This document shows, piece after piece, positions 19,856 to 28,686 of a DNA stretch of 64,000 nt. Position numbers and translations under genes: made by a program. Within the stretch, counting starts at the first letter, position 1. Each line of letters starts with the position of its first letter. Source of the stretch: an uncultured Alphaproteobacteria bacterium (GTDB taxonomy: Bacteria > Pseudomonadota > Alphaproteobacteria > HIMB59 > GCA-002718135). The notes under the pieces are model-generated. The model saw only the letters and a program-made list of their open reading frames with translations. It did no database searches and was not told the DNA's origin. Location of the stretch: assembly GCA_902602845.1 (NCBI GenBank), contig CACKSN010000002.1, positions 16,218-80,217 of the forward strand, read 5' to 3'.

Positions 19856-19878
19856 GTGGAGATAATAAATATCTCCAC
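19856..19878 (-). promoter_or_regulatory. perfect 9-bp inverted repeat in the leader of the iron-binding-protein gene
   Basis: GTGGAGATA-ataaa-TATCTCCAC, located 16 nt upstream of the ATG and just before the RBS AAGAAGG on the minus strand. Confidence 0.6.
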
Positions 19879-20008
19879 GTTCTATGATTAAGAATCTTAT
19901 TAAAAATTATCAGAATACGAATGAAGATCTATATAAATTTTTTTTTAATATCAGTGTTGTTAAAATTCATAAAGTTAGATTTATTCTAAATTTAAAGTTA
20001 AAAATGTT

Positions 20009-20026
20009 GGGGCCACTTTGGGCCCC
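20009..20026 (-). terminator. GC-rich hairpin downstream of hsp20, possible terminator (weak U-tract)
   Basis: GGGGCC-actttg-GGCCCC in otherwise AT-rich DNA, 10 nt after the hsp20 stop; followed on the minus strand by AACATTTTTAAC. Confidence 0.5.
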
Positions 20027-20035
20027 TATCCAAAA

Positions 20036-20473
20036 CTACTTTATTGAAATAAGTCTAGCCTTTTTTTCTTCTGGAATAATTCTCTCCAAATCAATCGCTA
20101 AAAGTCCATTTTTCAATTCAGCATCTTTAACTTTGATGTCTTCTGAAATTGTGAACGATCTTTCAAACTGTCTTGTTGAGATTCCTTTATGAATTACACC
20201 ATTACCATTTTCATTAACCACTTTTTCTTTAGGTTTATTTCTAACAGTTAGGTTGTTTTCTTTTAATTCAATCTCAATATCTTCCTTACTATATCCTGCA
20301 AGAGCAACTTCAATTTTATAGTTATGCTCATCAACTCTATGAATATTGTAAGGTGGATAATTTGTATTATATCGTTCTGTAGACTCTAACATTCTATCAA
20401 ATTCATCAAAAATTGAGTCAAATCCGACAGAGAATGGTCTTAGAGAATTCCAAACGGATAGGTTTCTAGTCAT
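20036..20473 (-). CDS. Hsp20 family small heat-shock protein
   Basis: Alpha-crystallin domain YKIEVALAGYSKEDIEIELKENNLTV; start set to MTRNLSVWNSLRP by RBS GGAG. Confidence 0.93.
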   Translation of the reverse strand: MTRNLSVWNSLRPFSVGFDSIFDEFDRMLESTERYNTNYPPYNIHRVDEHNYKIEVALAGYSKEDIEIELKENNLTVRNKPKEKVVNENGNGVIHKGISTRQFERSFTISEDIKVKDAELKNGLLAIDLERIIPEEKKARLISIK

Positions 20474-20534
20474 AATAACTCCTTTATTAAGCAAGTTTCT
20501 TGTCCGCACCCACAATGGCATACAGACAATAATA

Positions 20535-20562
20535 ATGTGGGGATGATTGTGTTTAATTCAAG
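20535..20562 (-). promoter_or_regulatory. candidate sigma32 (RpoH)-type promoter for hsp20
   Basis: Minus strand CTTGAAT-N13-CCCCACAT, close to the heat-shock consensus CTTGAAA-N11-15-CCCCATNT. Confidence 0.65.
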
Positions 20563-20568
20563 TCTTTA

Positions 20569-21225
20569 TTATTTTTTTCTTATAAACGATAATCCATCAG
20601 ATAATGGCAAAAGAGAGAATTCCACTCTTGTGTCATTTTGTATTTTTAAATTTAAATCACGGATAGTTTTTGTTTGAGAGTCTTGTTTAGTTTCGTCAGC
20701 AACATCACCGTGCCAAAGCATATTATCAATAATTATTATTCCATTTGAAACTAATAGGTTTAGCGATAGTTCGTAATAATTTGGATAATTATTCTTATCA
20801 GCATCTATAAAAATTAAATCATAACTTTGTTGACGATCTATCATGCTTTGCATTACCTCAACACCATCTCCAATAATCGATTCAATTTTTGAACTTATAT
20901 TATCTAATTCCCAATATTTTTTTGCTAAGGGTAAAAATTCATCTGAATTATCAACAGTTACAATTTTTCCTGATTCAGGTAGACCTCTAGCCAAAAACAA
21001 AGTACTCATCCCTGTAAATCTTCCAATTTCTAAACAATTTTTAGCATTAGAAATTTTAGTTATCACTTCTAAAAACTGACCTTGTTCTTTTGCAATCTGC
21101 ATTTGTGAAACACTGCCAAGTTTTAAAGTTTCATTTTCTAGTTCACTAATTATTTTATCTTCTCTGTAACCTACGGTTTGTAAATATTGAACAAGTGCTT
21201 CATTAATTTCAGTTTGGGTACTCAT
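20569..21225 (-). CDS. class I SAM-dependent O-methyltransferase
   Basis: CLEIGRFTGMSTLFLARGLPESGKIVTVD, YDLIFIDADKNNYPNYYE, GIIIIDNMLWHGDV. Confidence 0.9.
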   Translation of the reverse strand: MSTQTEINEALVQYLQTVGYREDKIISELENETLKLGSVSQMQIAKEQGQFLEVITKISNAKNCLEIGRFTGMSTLFLARGLPESGKIVTVDNSDEFLPLAKKYWELDNISSKIESIIGDGVEVMQSMIDRQQSYDLIFIDADKNNYPNYYELSLNLLVSNGIIIIDNMLWHGDVADETKQDSQTKTIRDLNLKIQNDTRVEFSLLPLSDGLSFIRKK

Positions 21226-22535
21226 TAGTTTATGGTTTCAAATATTTCAGATAGTTTGTGAGTTTTTTTATCTGAAATGATGAAACAACTTTGTATTTTA
21301 TTTATTAAATTATCATCTATATTTTTATTTGAGTATAAACTTAATAAAGGAGTTGAGGAATTCACTTCATCACCAATATTGAGTACATTATCATATCCAA
21401 TTCCGTAATCTATTTTATCGGTAACCTGTTTTCTTCCACCCCCTAGTTCAATAAGTATAAGGCCTAATTCTCTGGTATGAATTTTTTCTATCCAGCCTTG
21501 TTCACTAGAAAATACATCTTTACGAACTGAAGTATTTATTAAATCTTTTTCATAAGATGATAAAATATTTTTTGGTCCACCCAAGGCCGCAACCATCATT
21601 TCAAATTTTTCTGCAGCTAGTCCATTATTAATAACCGTATTAATTTTATTATAAGCCTCTTCTTTAGAAATTTTATAAATGTTTACTAATAGCGAAGATA
21701 TTAATTCATTAGTGATCTTTTCTAATCGGTGATCTTTAAAATCATTTTTAATATATTTTATGCATTCTAATATCTCTAGTGTATGACCAGCACTTTTACC
21801 TAAGACCTGGTTCATATCTGTTAATATAGCTTCGCAATGTAAACCTGCTCCTTTAGCAACTCTTACTAAGGAGTTGGATAAATCTCTTGCTATATCAATA
21901 GTGCTATTAAATGATCCATTACCAACTTTTACATCAAGTACTAAAGATGAAAGACCACTTGCAATTTTTTTTGAAAGAATAGATGATGTTATTAAAGGTA
22001 AAGATTCAACAGTACCTACAATATCTCTTATAGAATATAATTTTTTATCAGCTGGTGCTAAGTTAGAGGTTTGACCGATAATTGCACAACCAACGTCTTT
22101 TACAACTTTTTTAAAAGTCTCTAAATCAGGCTTTGTATTGTACCCAGGTATCGAATCAAATTTATCTAGGGTACCGCCGGTATGACCTAAACCTCTACCT
22201 GAAATCATAGGTACATACAGTCCACAAGCTGCAAGTATTGGCGCTAATATAACGCTCGTCTTGTCTCCAACACCACCAGTTGAGTGCTTATCACAAACCA
22301 ACTCAGAATCTACAATCTCAGACCAATTAAGTGTATCACCAGAGTTTGTCATCGCCTCAGTCAAACAAACAGTTTCTTCAGGAGTCATTCCATTTGCAAA
22401 TATTGCCATGCTCATTGCTGCAATTTGCGCATCTGAAAAAGATCCATTGGTTAAACCGTCTACAAAAAAGTTGATGTCTTCTTTTGATAGATCTTGGCTG
22501 TCTCTTTTTTTTCTAATTATTTCTTGAGGTATCAT
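21225..22535 (-). CDS. deoA: thymidine phosphorylase
   Basis: DKHSTGGVGDKTSVILAPILAACG, SGRGLGHTGGTLDKFDSIPG. Confidence 0.92.
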   Translation of the reverse strand: MIPQEIIRKKRDSQDLSKEDINFFVDGLTNGSFSDAQIAAMSMAIFANGMTPEETVCLTEAMTNSGDTLNWSEIVDSELVCDKHSTGGVGDKTSVILAPILAACGLYVPMISGRGLGHTGGTLDKFDSIPGYNTKPDLETFKKVVKDVGCAIIGQTSNLAPADKKLYSIRDIVGTVESLPLITSSILSKKIASGLSSLVLDVKVGNGSFNSTIDIARDLSNSLVRVAKGAGLHCEAILTDMNQVLGKSAGHTLEILECIKYIKNDFKDHRLEKITNELISSLLVNIYKISKEEAYNKINTVINNGLAAEKFEMMVAALGGPKNILSSYEKDLINTSVRKDVFSSEQGWIEKIHTRELGLILIELGGGRKQVTDKIDYGIGYDNVLNIGDEVNSSTPLLSLYSNKNIDDNLINKIQSCFIISDKKTHKLSEIFETIN

Positions 22536-23346
22536 CGAATTGAACTTCTTGTATAAATTGTTTAATTAAATTTAAAACATTGTTCTCTGCTAAACTTGCA
22601 TTCTCTAAAGTTTCTTGATGACTTAATTTTGTTTTATTCATACCAGCAGCTAAGTTGGTAATTACACTGATGCCAATAACAGGAAGTCCGCAATGATTAG
22701 CAACTAAAACTTCTGGTACCGTAGACATTCCAACAGCATTTCCACCTATTACTTTTAAGGCATTGATTTCAGCAGGTGTTTCAAAATTTGGTCCTGAGTA
22801 CATACAATAAATACCTTCATAAATTTTTTGATCTATTTTTTTAGCGACTTGAATTAACTGATCTCTATAAAACTTATGATACCCATCACTCATGTCATGA
22901 AAGCGAGGGCCATACTTTTCAGCATTAGGTCCAATAAGTGGATTGAAACCACTCCAGTTAATGTGATCCTTAATTGCCATCAGACTGCCAGCCGGCATAG
23001 CTTCATCTAAACTGCCTGCTGCATTTGTAACAATTAATAACTTAGACCCAATGTCTTTTAAAACTCTTATAGGTGAAGCCAAGCTTTGAGGATTGTGTCC
23101 TTCATAAATATGGGATCTTCCATACATACAAACAACATTTAAAGTATTTATTTTTCCTAAAACTAATTTACCGGCATGACCTTTAACAGTTGGCTGTGGA
23201 AAGTCAGCTAACTGTTCATATGAGATTGATTCTTGAATATCTTTTTCTTCAAAAAAATTAGTTAGTCCACTTCCTAAAATTACGGCAATATCGGGTGAAG
23301 TATTATTTGTTATTTCTAAAAATTTTTTGGCTGAAGATAGCATCAA
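22513..23346 (-). CDS. purine-nucleoside phosphorylase (PNP type I)
   Basis: AVILGSGLTNF, GRSHIYEGHNP, TNAAGSLDEAMPAGSLMAIKDHINWSG, GNAVGMSTVPEVLVANHCGLPV. Confidence 0.92.
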   Translation of the reverse strand: MMLSSAKKFLEITNNTSPDIAVILGSGLTNFFEEKDIQESISYEQLADFPQPTVKGHAGKLVLGKINTLNVVCMYGRSHIYEGHNPQSLASPIRVLKDIGSKLLIVTNAAGSLDEAMPAGSLMAIKDHINWSGFNPLIGPNAEKYGPRFHDMSDGYHKFYRDQLIQVAKKIDQKIYEGIYCMYSGPNFETPAEINALKVIGGNAVGMSTVPEVLVANHCGLPVIGISVITNLAAGMNKTKLSHQETLENASLAENNVLNLIKQFIQEVQFDDTSRNN

Positions 23347-23759
23347 AGATTCTCTGGTCCAAAAGAATCTGGAAGTAATTCTTCGAGTGTAGATGTTTTC
23401 ATATGACCATTTTCATTACACATATGAATCTTAGTATCTAAAGTAGCAAATTCTCTTAACCTCTGTCTACAACCACCACAAGGTGAGCATAATAATTCAC
23501 CTGAACCTATAACCACAACTTCTAAAATTTTTTTGTTTCCATTAGATATCATATTTCCAATTGCAGTTGCTTCGGCACACTGGGATTGAGGATAGGCAGC
23601 ATTTTCAACATTACAACCAGTAATAATTTTACTATCTTCTGTTAGAAAAGCTGCTCCTACTTTAAAATTTGAATATGGCACATGAGCTTGCTCTCTAACT
23701 TTTTTTGCAGCCTTGAATAAACTATCAAAATTTTCTGAAACCATATTCTTGTTTAACAT
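23343..23759 (-). CDS. cdd: cytidine deaminase
   Basis: VPYSNFKVGAAFLTEDSKIITGCNVENAAYPQSQCAEATAI, CSPCGGCRQRLREF. Confidence 0.92.
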   Translation of the reverse strand: MLNKNMVSENFDSLFKAAKKVREQAHVPYSNFKVGAAFLTEDSKIITGCNVENAAYPQSQCAEATAIGNMISNGNKKILEVVVIGSGELLCSPCGGCRQRLREFATLDTKIHMCNENGHMKTSTLEELLPDSFGPENL

Positions 23760-23785
23760 GAAATTACTAAAAAAATTATTTATTT

Positions 23786-24937
23786 TTAAATCTTAAATAA
23801 TTCTTGAGACAAATCAGGAAGTTCGTCTCCCCAAAAAACTTCTTTACGTAAAAATTCTGGATCTTGGTTAAAACAAACAGACATTGCAGAATTATAAACA
23901 GCCCTTGAGTCAATAGTCGAATTTAGATCTCTTCCCTCAAATAATTCTTTCTTTTTTAGTCCAGGCCAATCTGTATAAACTTGAGATTTTTTTAGCAAGC
24001 CTCCAGCCATTAGTATTGCACTTCCATATCCATGCTCAGTTCCATAGCCTCCATTTTGTTTTATAGTTCGGCCAAATTCAGTCAGAGTAAGAATAAGCGT
24101 ATTGTCAAACGCTTGGCCAAGATTTTTATGTAAAATAGTAACAATTTTATTTACTTCTTCTAGTTCATCAGCATGCGCTCCATCAACACCTCCTTGAGCA
24201 GCATGGGTATCAAAACCATCTAAATCAAATACAGCAACTCGAGGACCACTTTGATCTTTTAATTGTTTAGCAGCTTCAAGAGCAAGTTTTTTTCTATCAT
24301 CAGAGTCAGTAGCTATTTGCATAGACAATGGTCTTTGTCTAATTGTATCAAGTGTAGATTTAATTAGCTCGTTATGCTCACCCTTAAATTCATTATAAAT
24401 TTGATCTATTAACTTTGTTTCAACAAAATCTGGTGATGGGAAGAAATTATTATTCTGTGGCACACCTCTTAATAAAAGTGGCATTGGTAAAGATATTGCC
24501 AGACCTTTACCTATAATGTTTGACGCTAGTAATCCCCTACCAAGCCATCCAGTTTTTTCTTTGTATGGAATGTGTGCTCCAGTTTCCATTAAATTTTGCC
24601 CATCAAAATGTGATCTGCCTGTGTAAGGAATATTTGTTGCATGAACAAATGCCGCTTGATTTTTTTGCCAGAGTTTATGGAAAATTTCTAATTTAGGGTG
24701 AATACCAAAGTCACTGTTCAAATTAAGAACGTTTTCCAGAATAAGTTTTTTTCTCAATTTTTTTAGACGTTTATCTCCAATAACAGGGACAGCTGTTAAA
24801 CCATCCATTCCCCCACGAAGTGATATAATAATTAGATTTTTTTTCTGCATTGAAGCAAAACTTATTTTTGGAAAATATCCAGAAAGAAATAATGTTGTTG
24901 ATCCTCCAATTAAAAAATTTCTTCTTGTGCAGTTCAT
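23786..24937 (-). CDS. DUF1501 domain-containing protein, Tat signal
   Basis: TRRNFLIGGSTTLFLSG; LIIISLRGGMDGLTAVP, GWLGRGL, LTLTEFGRTIKQNGGYGTEHG. Confidence 0.88.
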   Translation of the reverse strand: MNCTRRNFLIGGSTTLFLSGYFPKISFASMQKKNLIIISLRGGMDGLTAVPVIGDKRLKKLRKKLILENVLNLNSDFGIHPKLEIFHKLWQKNQAAFVHATNIPYTGRSHFDGQNLMETGAHIPYKEKTGWLGRGLLASNIIGKGLAISLPMPLLLRGVPQNNNFFPSPDFVETKLIDQIYNEFKGEHNELIKSTLDTIRQRPLSMQIATDSDDRKKLALEAAKQLKDQSGPRVAVFDLDGFDTHAAQGGVDGAHADELEEVNKIVTILHKNLGQAFDNTLILTLTEFGRTIKQNGGYGTEHGYGSAILMAGGLLKKSQVYTDWPGLKKKELFEGRDLNSTIDSRAVYNSAMSVCFNQDPEFLRKEVFWGDELPDLSQELFKI

Positions 24938-26370
24938 ATTTTTAATACTCCTGGCAAATTACAAATAACTCCATACTTTTGCCCTAAATCATAATCTGAT
25001 GTACCAAATCTAAAATTATCAATAAGTGATGCCATATTTTCATGATCTTCAAAATTATTTTTAAGACAACCTAAAATAAAATCATGTGATCTGTTTCCAG
25101 ATTTAATAAGCATTGGAAGTTCAACTGAAGCAAACCAAAAGCGGCGTAATAATAATTCTGGTGATACCCAATCTACCTCCAAATCGCTCCAACCATTAGG
25201 TTGTTTGGCACGATAAGGTGAATGACCTATTTCTCTAAGTATCCATGATAATTGTCTTTGTCTATTATTTGGCTTTGACTTAAAAGTATAATTCATTTTT
25301 TCAAAAGAAAGCGGAATATTTAAATCAAACATTCTTGATAATTGCATTAACCATATTTCAGGTGGATGAAATTTATGTGTATTCTCATTATACTTATAAG
25401 CTTGCGTTATAACTGCTTTGTGAATTTCAATTAAGCTTCCATTGGATTTGTTCCATGCTTCTATTACTGGATCTATCATTTCTTCTGTTGGTTCATCTGT
25501 AATAAAATGCCTGCATAATTTTGTTGATACAAATTTGATACAGATTGGGTGTGTTGCCAAATCATGAATTACTTTAGCAAGTTCTCTTTTTGCGTCATTT
25601 TTATATTTAACTCCTAAAACAATTTTATCTCCTTTTTGATGCATTTCTTGATCAAACCATATATCGCCAGTTTCTAAATTTTTTCTATCCCATTTGTGAG
25701 CCCAACCTGTCATAATATAGGCTAACTGAATCACATCTTCCTGTGTGTATCCAGCATTTGGAGATACTGTATGTAACTCTAATAATTCTCTTGCATGATT
25801 TTCGTTTATAGTTTCTCCCCACTCCATTCCTTTTTTAGAATTGGGACCAAAAGATTCTGAATTATCAAGGTGATGAATCATACACCATGAAGTCGTAACT
25901 GACTGGACCATCTCTTCAAAAGTTTTAACCATGTTAGGTCTAATAATTTCACGTTGATAGGGTCCGGTACTAAACTCTGCTAGAAAATCTTTTTCACTTA
26001 TTGCAAAATGATTTCCCCAAAAAAGCCAGAAACGCTCGAATACAGGTTGTTGTGAATACTTTGTTTGAAAATGACGAATAGCATGTTCATTTAATTCAAA
26101 ATATCTTTCACCAGTTTTTATTCTTAATTCATCTTTTGCCTTTCTATAAGCATGTTTATCATTTTTAAATTTTTTTCTTAAAACTTCTCTATCTCCATAA
26201 ACCCATTCACCATATTTTTTTCTTAAATCTTTTTCTGTTGGGATTGTTCCAGGCCACAAGAGATCAGGTATGGTATCTAATTGATTTATTGCCCAATTAA
26301 GAGGATCTTTATCTGGATTTTCATTTGGCGACAGGCCAAACGCTACTCGTCTATAAAAATTTAATGACAT
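24934..26370 (-). CDS. DUF1800 domain-containing protein
   Basis: RFWLFWGNHFAIS, NENHARELLELHTVSPNAGYTQEDVIQLAYIMTGW; coupled to DUF1501. Confidence 0.88.
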   Translation of the reverse strand: MSLNFYRRVAFGLSPNENPDKDPLNWAINQLDTIPDLLWPGTIPTEKDLRKKYGEWVYGDREVLRKKFKNDKHAYRKAKDELRIKTGERYFELNEHAIRHFQTKYSQQPVFERFWLFWGNHFAISEKDFLAEFSTGPYQREIIRPNMVKTFEEMVQSVTTSWCMIHHLDNSESFGPNSKKGMEWGETINENHARELLELHTVSPNAGYTQEDVIQLAYIMTGWAHKWDRKNLETGDIWFDQEMHQKGDKIVLGVKYKNDAKRELAKVIHDLATHPICIKFVSTKLCRHFITDEPTEEMIDPVIEAWNKSNGSLIEIHKAVITQAYKYNENTHKFHPPEIWLMQLSRMFDLNIPLSFEKMNYTFKSKPNNRQRQLSWILREIGHSPYRAKQPNGWSDLEVDWVSPELLLRRFWFASVELPMLIKSGNRSHDFILGCLKNNFEDHENMASLIDNFRFGTSDYDLGQKYGVICNLPGVLKI

Positions 26371-26421
26371 ATATAAAAAAAATAGTTTACATATATTTAT
26401 AATTTTTAAAAATAAAATTTA

Positions 26422-27072
26422 ATGAAAAATATACCTCTTAAAATTTGTGGCATAACAAATGTGAAATCTGTTGAAGTGGCATATAAAAATAAAATAAAAT
26501 CATTGGGTTTTGCAAGTAAAAATTTAAATGGACCAAACACAGTTAGTGATAAAAAAATACAATCATTAATTAAAGAATGTAAGAATTATAAAATAGAATC
26601 AGTTCTTCTGACTCGGTATGTATCTTTAGACAAGCTAATAGAACAAATAGATTTTACAAAACCAAAGACAATTTCATGTTCATATCATTTTCCCAAAAAA
26701 GATTTATTAAAAATAAAAAAAATATTTAGAAGACTAAAAATTGGTATTGCAATTAATCCAGAAAATTTTGATAAAAAATACATTGAATCTATTAGAAAAA
26801 TTGTAGATGTTATTTATTTTGATATGAATGTTTATAGGAAAAAGAGTATTAAAAAGTACTCATTGAGAAAAAGTATTAAACAAATAAAGTTCATAAAAAG
26901 TAAAAATATTCCGGTTTATATTGGTGGTGGTATAGACAAAAAAAATGTTTCCAACATTCTAAAACAAATAACACCTTTTGGATTAGATATCTCTAGAAGC
27001 TTGAAAAATCAGAGAAATTTAATTTCTAAATCAAAACTCAAAGATTTATTAAATCAAATTTCGGTAGGATAA
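26422..27072 (+). CDS. trpF: phosphoribosylanthranilate isomerase-like protein (divergent TrpF)
   Basis: N-terminal LKICGIT and GGGIDKKNV phosphate-site-like motif; other TrpF motifs eroded. Confidence 0.65.
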   Translation: MKNIPLKICGITNVKSVEVAYKNKIKSLGFASKNLNGPNTVSDKKIQSLIKECKNYKIESVLLTRYVSLDKLIEQIDFTKPKTISCSYHFPKKDLLKIKKIFRRLKIGIAINPENFDKKYIESIRKIVDVIYFDMNVYRKKSIKKYSLRKSIKQIKFIKSKNIPVYIGGGIDKKNVSNILKQITPFGLDISRSLKNQRNLISKSKLKDLLNQISVG

Positions 27073-27549
27073 TCGTTTAATAATATATTTATTTTGCAAC
27101 TCTTTCGATAATACTTTTATTGATTTTTTTTTAAGCGGATGTCTGAGAAATGGATCAATATCAAGTATTGGATATAACACAAAGTCCCTTTCGGCTGCTC
27201 TTGGATGAGGAATTATTAAATTTTTTTTATTAAATTTTTGTTTGCCAAAAAAAATAATATCCAAATCGATGTTTCTAGGACCATTGATAATTTTTTTATT
27301 TTTTTTTAATTTTTTTTCAATTTCATATATATTATTTATTAATTCTAATGGCTGCTGATTAGTTAATAGTTTTATTGCAGTATTAAAAAAATTACTTTGT
27401 GATTTATATCCATAAGGAGAAGAAATATAAATATTTGCAAATTTTTTTATATTACCAATATTTTCTAACTCTCTAACGGCACAGCGTAAATTAAATACAG
27501 CATTACCTAGATTTGAGCCAAGTGCGATTATTGTTTCAGTTTGATACAC
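27049..27549 (-). CDS. folK: 2-amino-4-hydroxy-6-hydroxymethyldihydropteridine diphosphokinase
   Basis: IALGSNLGN, GPRNIDLDIIFFG, IPHPRAAERDFVLYPI. Confidence 0.92.
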   Translation of the reverse strand: MYQTETIIALGSNLGNAVFNLRCAVRELENIGNIKKFANIYISSPYGYKSQSNFFNTAIKLLTNQQPLELINNIYEIEKKLKKNKKIINGPRNIDLDIIFFGKQKFNKKNLIIPHPRAAERDFVLYPILDIDPFLRHPLKKKSIKVLSKELQNKYIIKRLSYRNLI

Positions 27550-27880
27550 TTAGTGATTCAGCTCCATATTTTTTTGCTACAGCTGTTTTGTTAATTGTAA
27601 TTTTAACATTTTTTATTTTAAATTTTTTTTCAAGAACATTGGATGTATTTATAATTAAATGTTCAAGAGTATGCGATTGAGATTCCTTTATGAAAGTTTT
27701 TAAATATTTTGTAATTGATGAATAATCCTTAACATTATTTATATTATTTAAATCTAGTGAGTTTTTAACAGGATAACTAAATTCTAATGTTACCTTTAAT
27801 AGCTGCTTTTTCTTTCTCTCTTGGGCAGTGATACCTATATGTGCACTGATGGATAAGTTTTTAATTTCTACTTTGAACAT
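27536..27880 (-). CDS. folB: dihydroneopterin aldolase
   Basis: IGITAQERKKKQ, VKDYSSITKYLKTFI, HTLEHLI; next to folK and folP. Confidence 0.85.
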   Translation of the reverse strand: MFKVEIKNLSISAHIGITAQERKKKQLLKVTLEFSYPVKNSLDLNNINNVKDYSSITKYLKTFIKESQSHTLEHLIINTSNVLEKKFKIKNVKITINKTAVAKKYGAESLSVSN

Positions 27881-28686
27881 AGTTTTTCAAAAATTTTTAA
27901 AGATTGAGACGTTTCTTTTATGTCGTGAACTCTAAATATATCAACTCCCTTTTGATAACAATATAATGCAGAAGCGATTGAACCTCCCAGTCTTTGATTT
28001 GTTTCACTCTTATCTATGAAGTTGATCCAGCTTTTTCTAGATGATCCTAATAATAATCCATATCCCTTAAATTTAAACTGATTAATTTTTTGCATGATTT
28101 CTATATTTTGTTTAAAATTTTTTCCAAAACCAATACCCGGGTCAAACCAAACTTTGGACGAAGGAATTTTTATTTTTTCTAATTGTTTAATTTTCTGAAG
28201 AAATATTTTTTTAATATCTTGTACAACATTATTGTATGAGTGTATTTTCTTTTGCATTATTTTGGGTGGTGCAGGCGTGTGCATTAAAATTAAACCCGTT
28301 TTAAATTTTTTAGTTAAAAAGAATAAATCATCTGAACCACCGAAGACATCATTTATAATATGTGCTCCCATATTTAATGCATATTCTTGAGTTTCAATTT
28401 TATTAGTATCAACCGATATGACAAATTTATTTTTTGGCAATTTTTTTAATATTGGGTCTAATCTTTTAACTTCTTCTTTGTATGTTAATGGATCTGAGCC
28501 AGGTCTTGTACTTTCTGCTCCAATATCAATAATACTTGCTCCATTTTGTATCATTTCTTTGATATTTTTTAGTGCATCTGAAGTTTTAAAACTCTTGCCA
28601 CCATCACTGAAAGAGTCGGGGGTAACATTGCATATTCCCATTACCGTTGGACTAGATAGTTTAAAATTATATTTTCCTAATTTCAT
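27868..28686 (-). CDS. folP: dihydropteroate synthase
   Basis: MGICNVTPDSFSDGG, GASIIDIGAESTRPG, IINDVFGG, WFDPGIGFGK, LLLGSSRKSW. Confidence 0.93.
   Translation of the reverse strand: MKLGKYNFKLSSPTVMGICNVTPDSFSDGGKSFKTSDALKNIKEMIQNGASIIDIGAESTRPGSDPLTYKEEVKRLDPILKKLPKNKFVISVDTNKIETQEYALNMGAHIINDVFGGSDDLFFLTKKFKTGLILMHTPAPPKIMQKKIHSYNNVVQDIKKIFLQKIKQLEKIKIPSSKVWFDPGIGFGKNFKQNIEIMQKINQFKFKGYGLLLGSSRKSWINFIDKSETNQRLGGSIASALYCYQKGVDIFRVHDIKETSQSLKIFEKLCSK

Noticed and set aside
19884-20192. Plus-strand ORF running through the intergenic gap into hsp20
   Set aside because: Second half is antisense of hsp20, first half is low-complexity AT-rich; no RBS; contains the terminator-like hairpin
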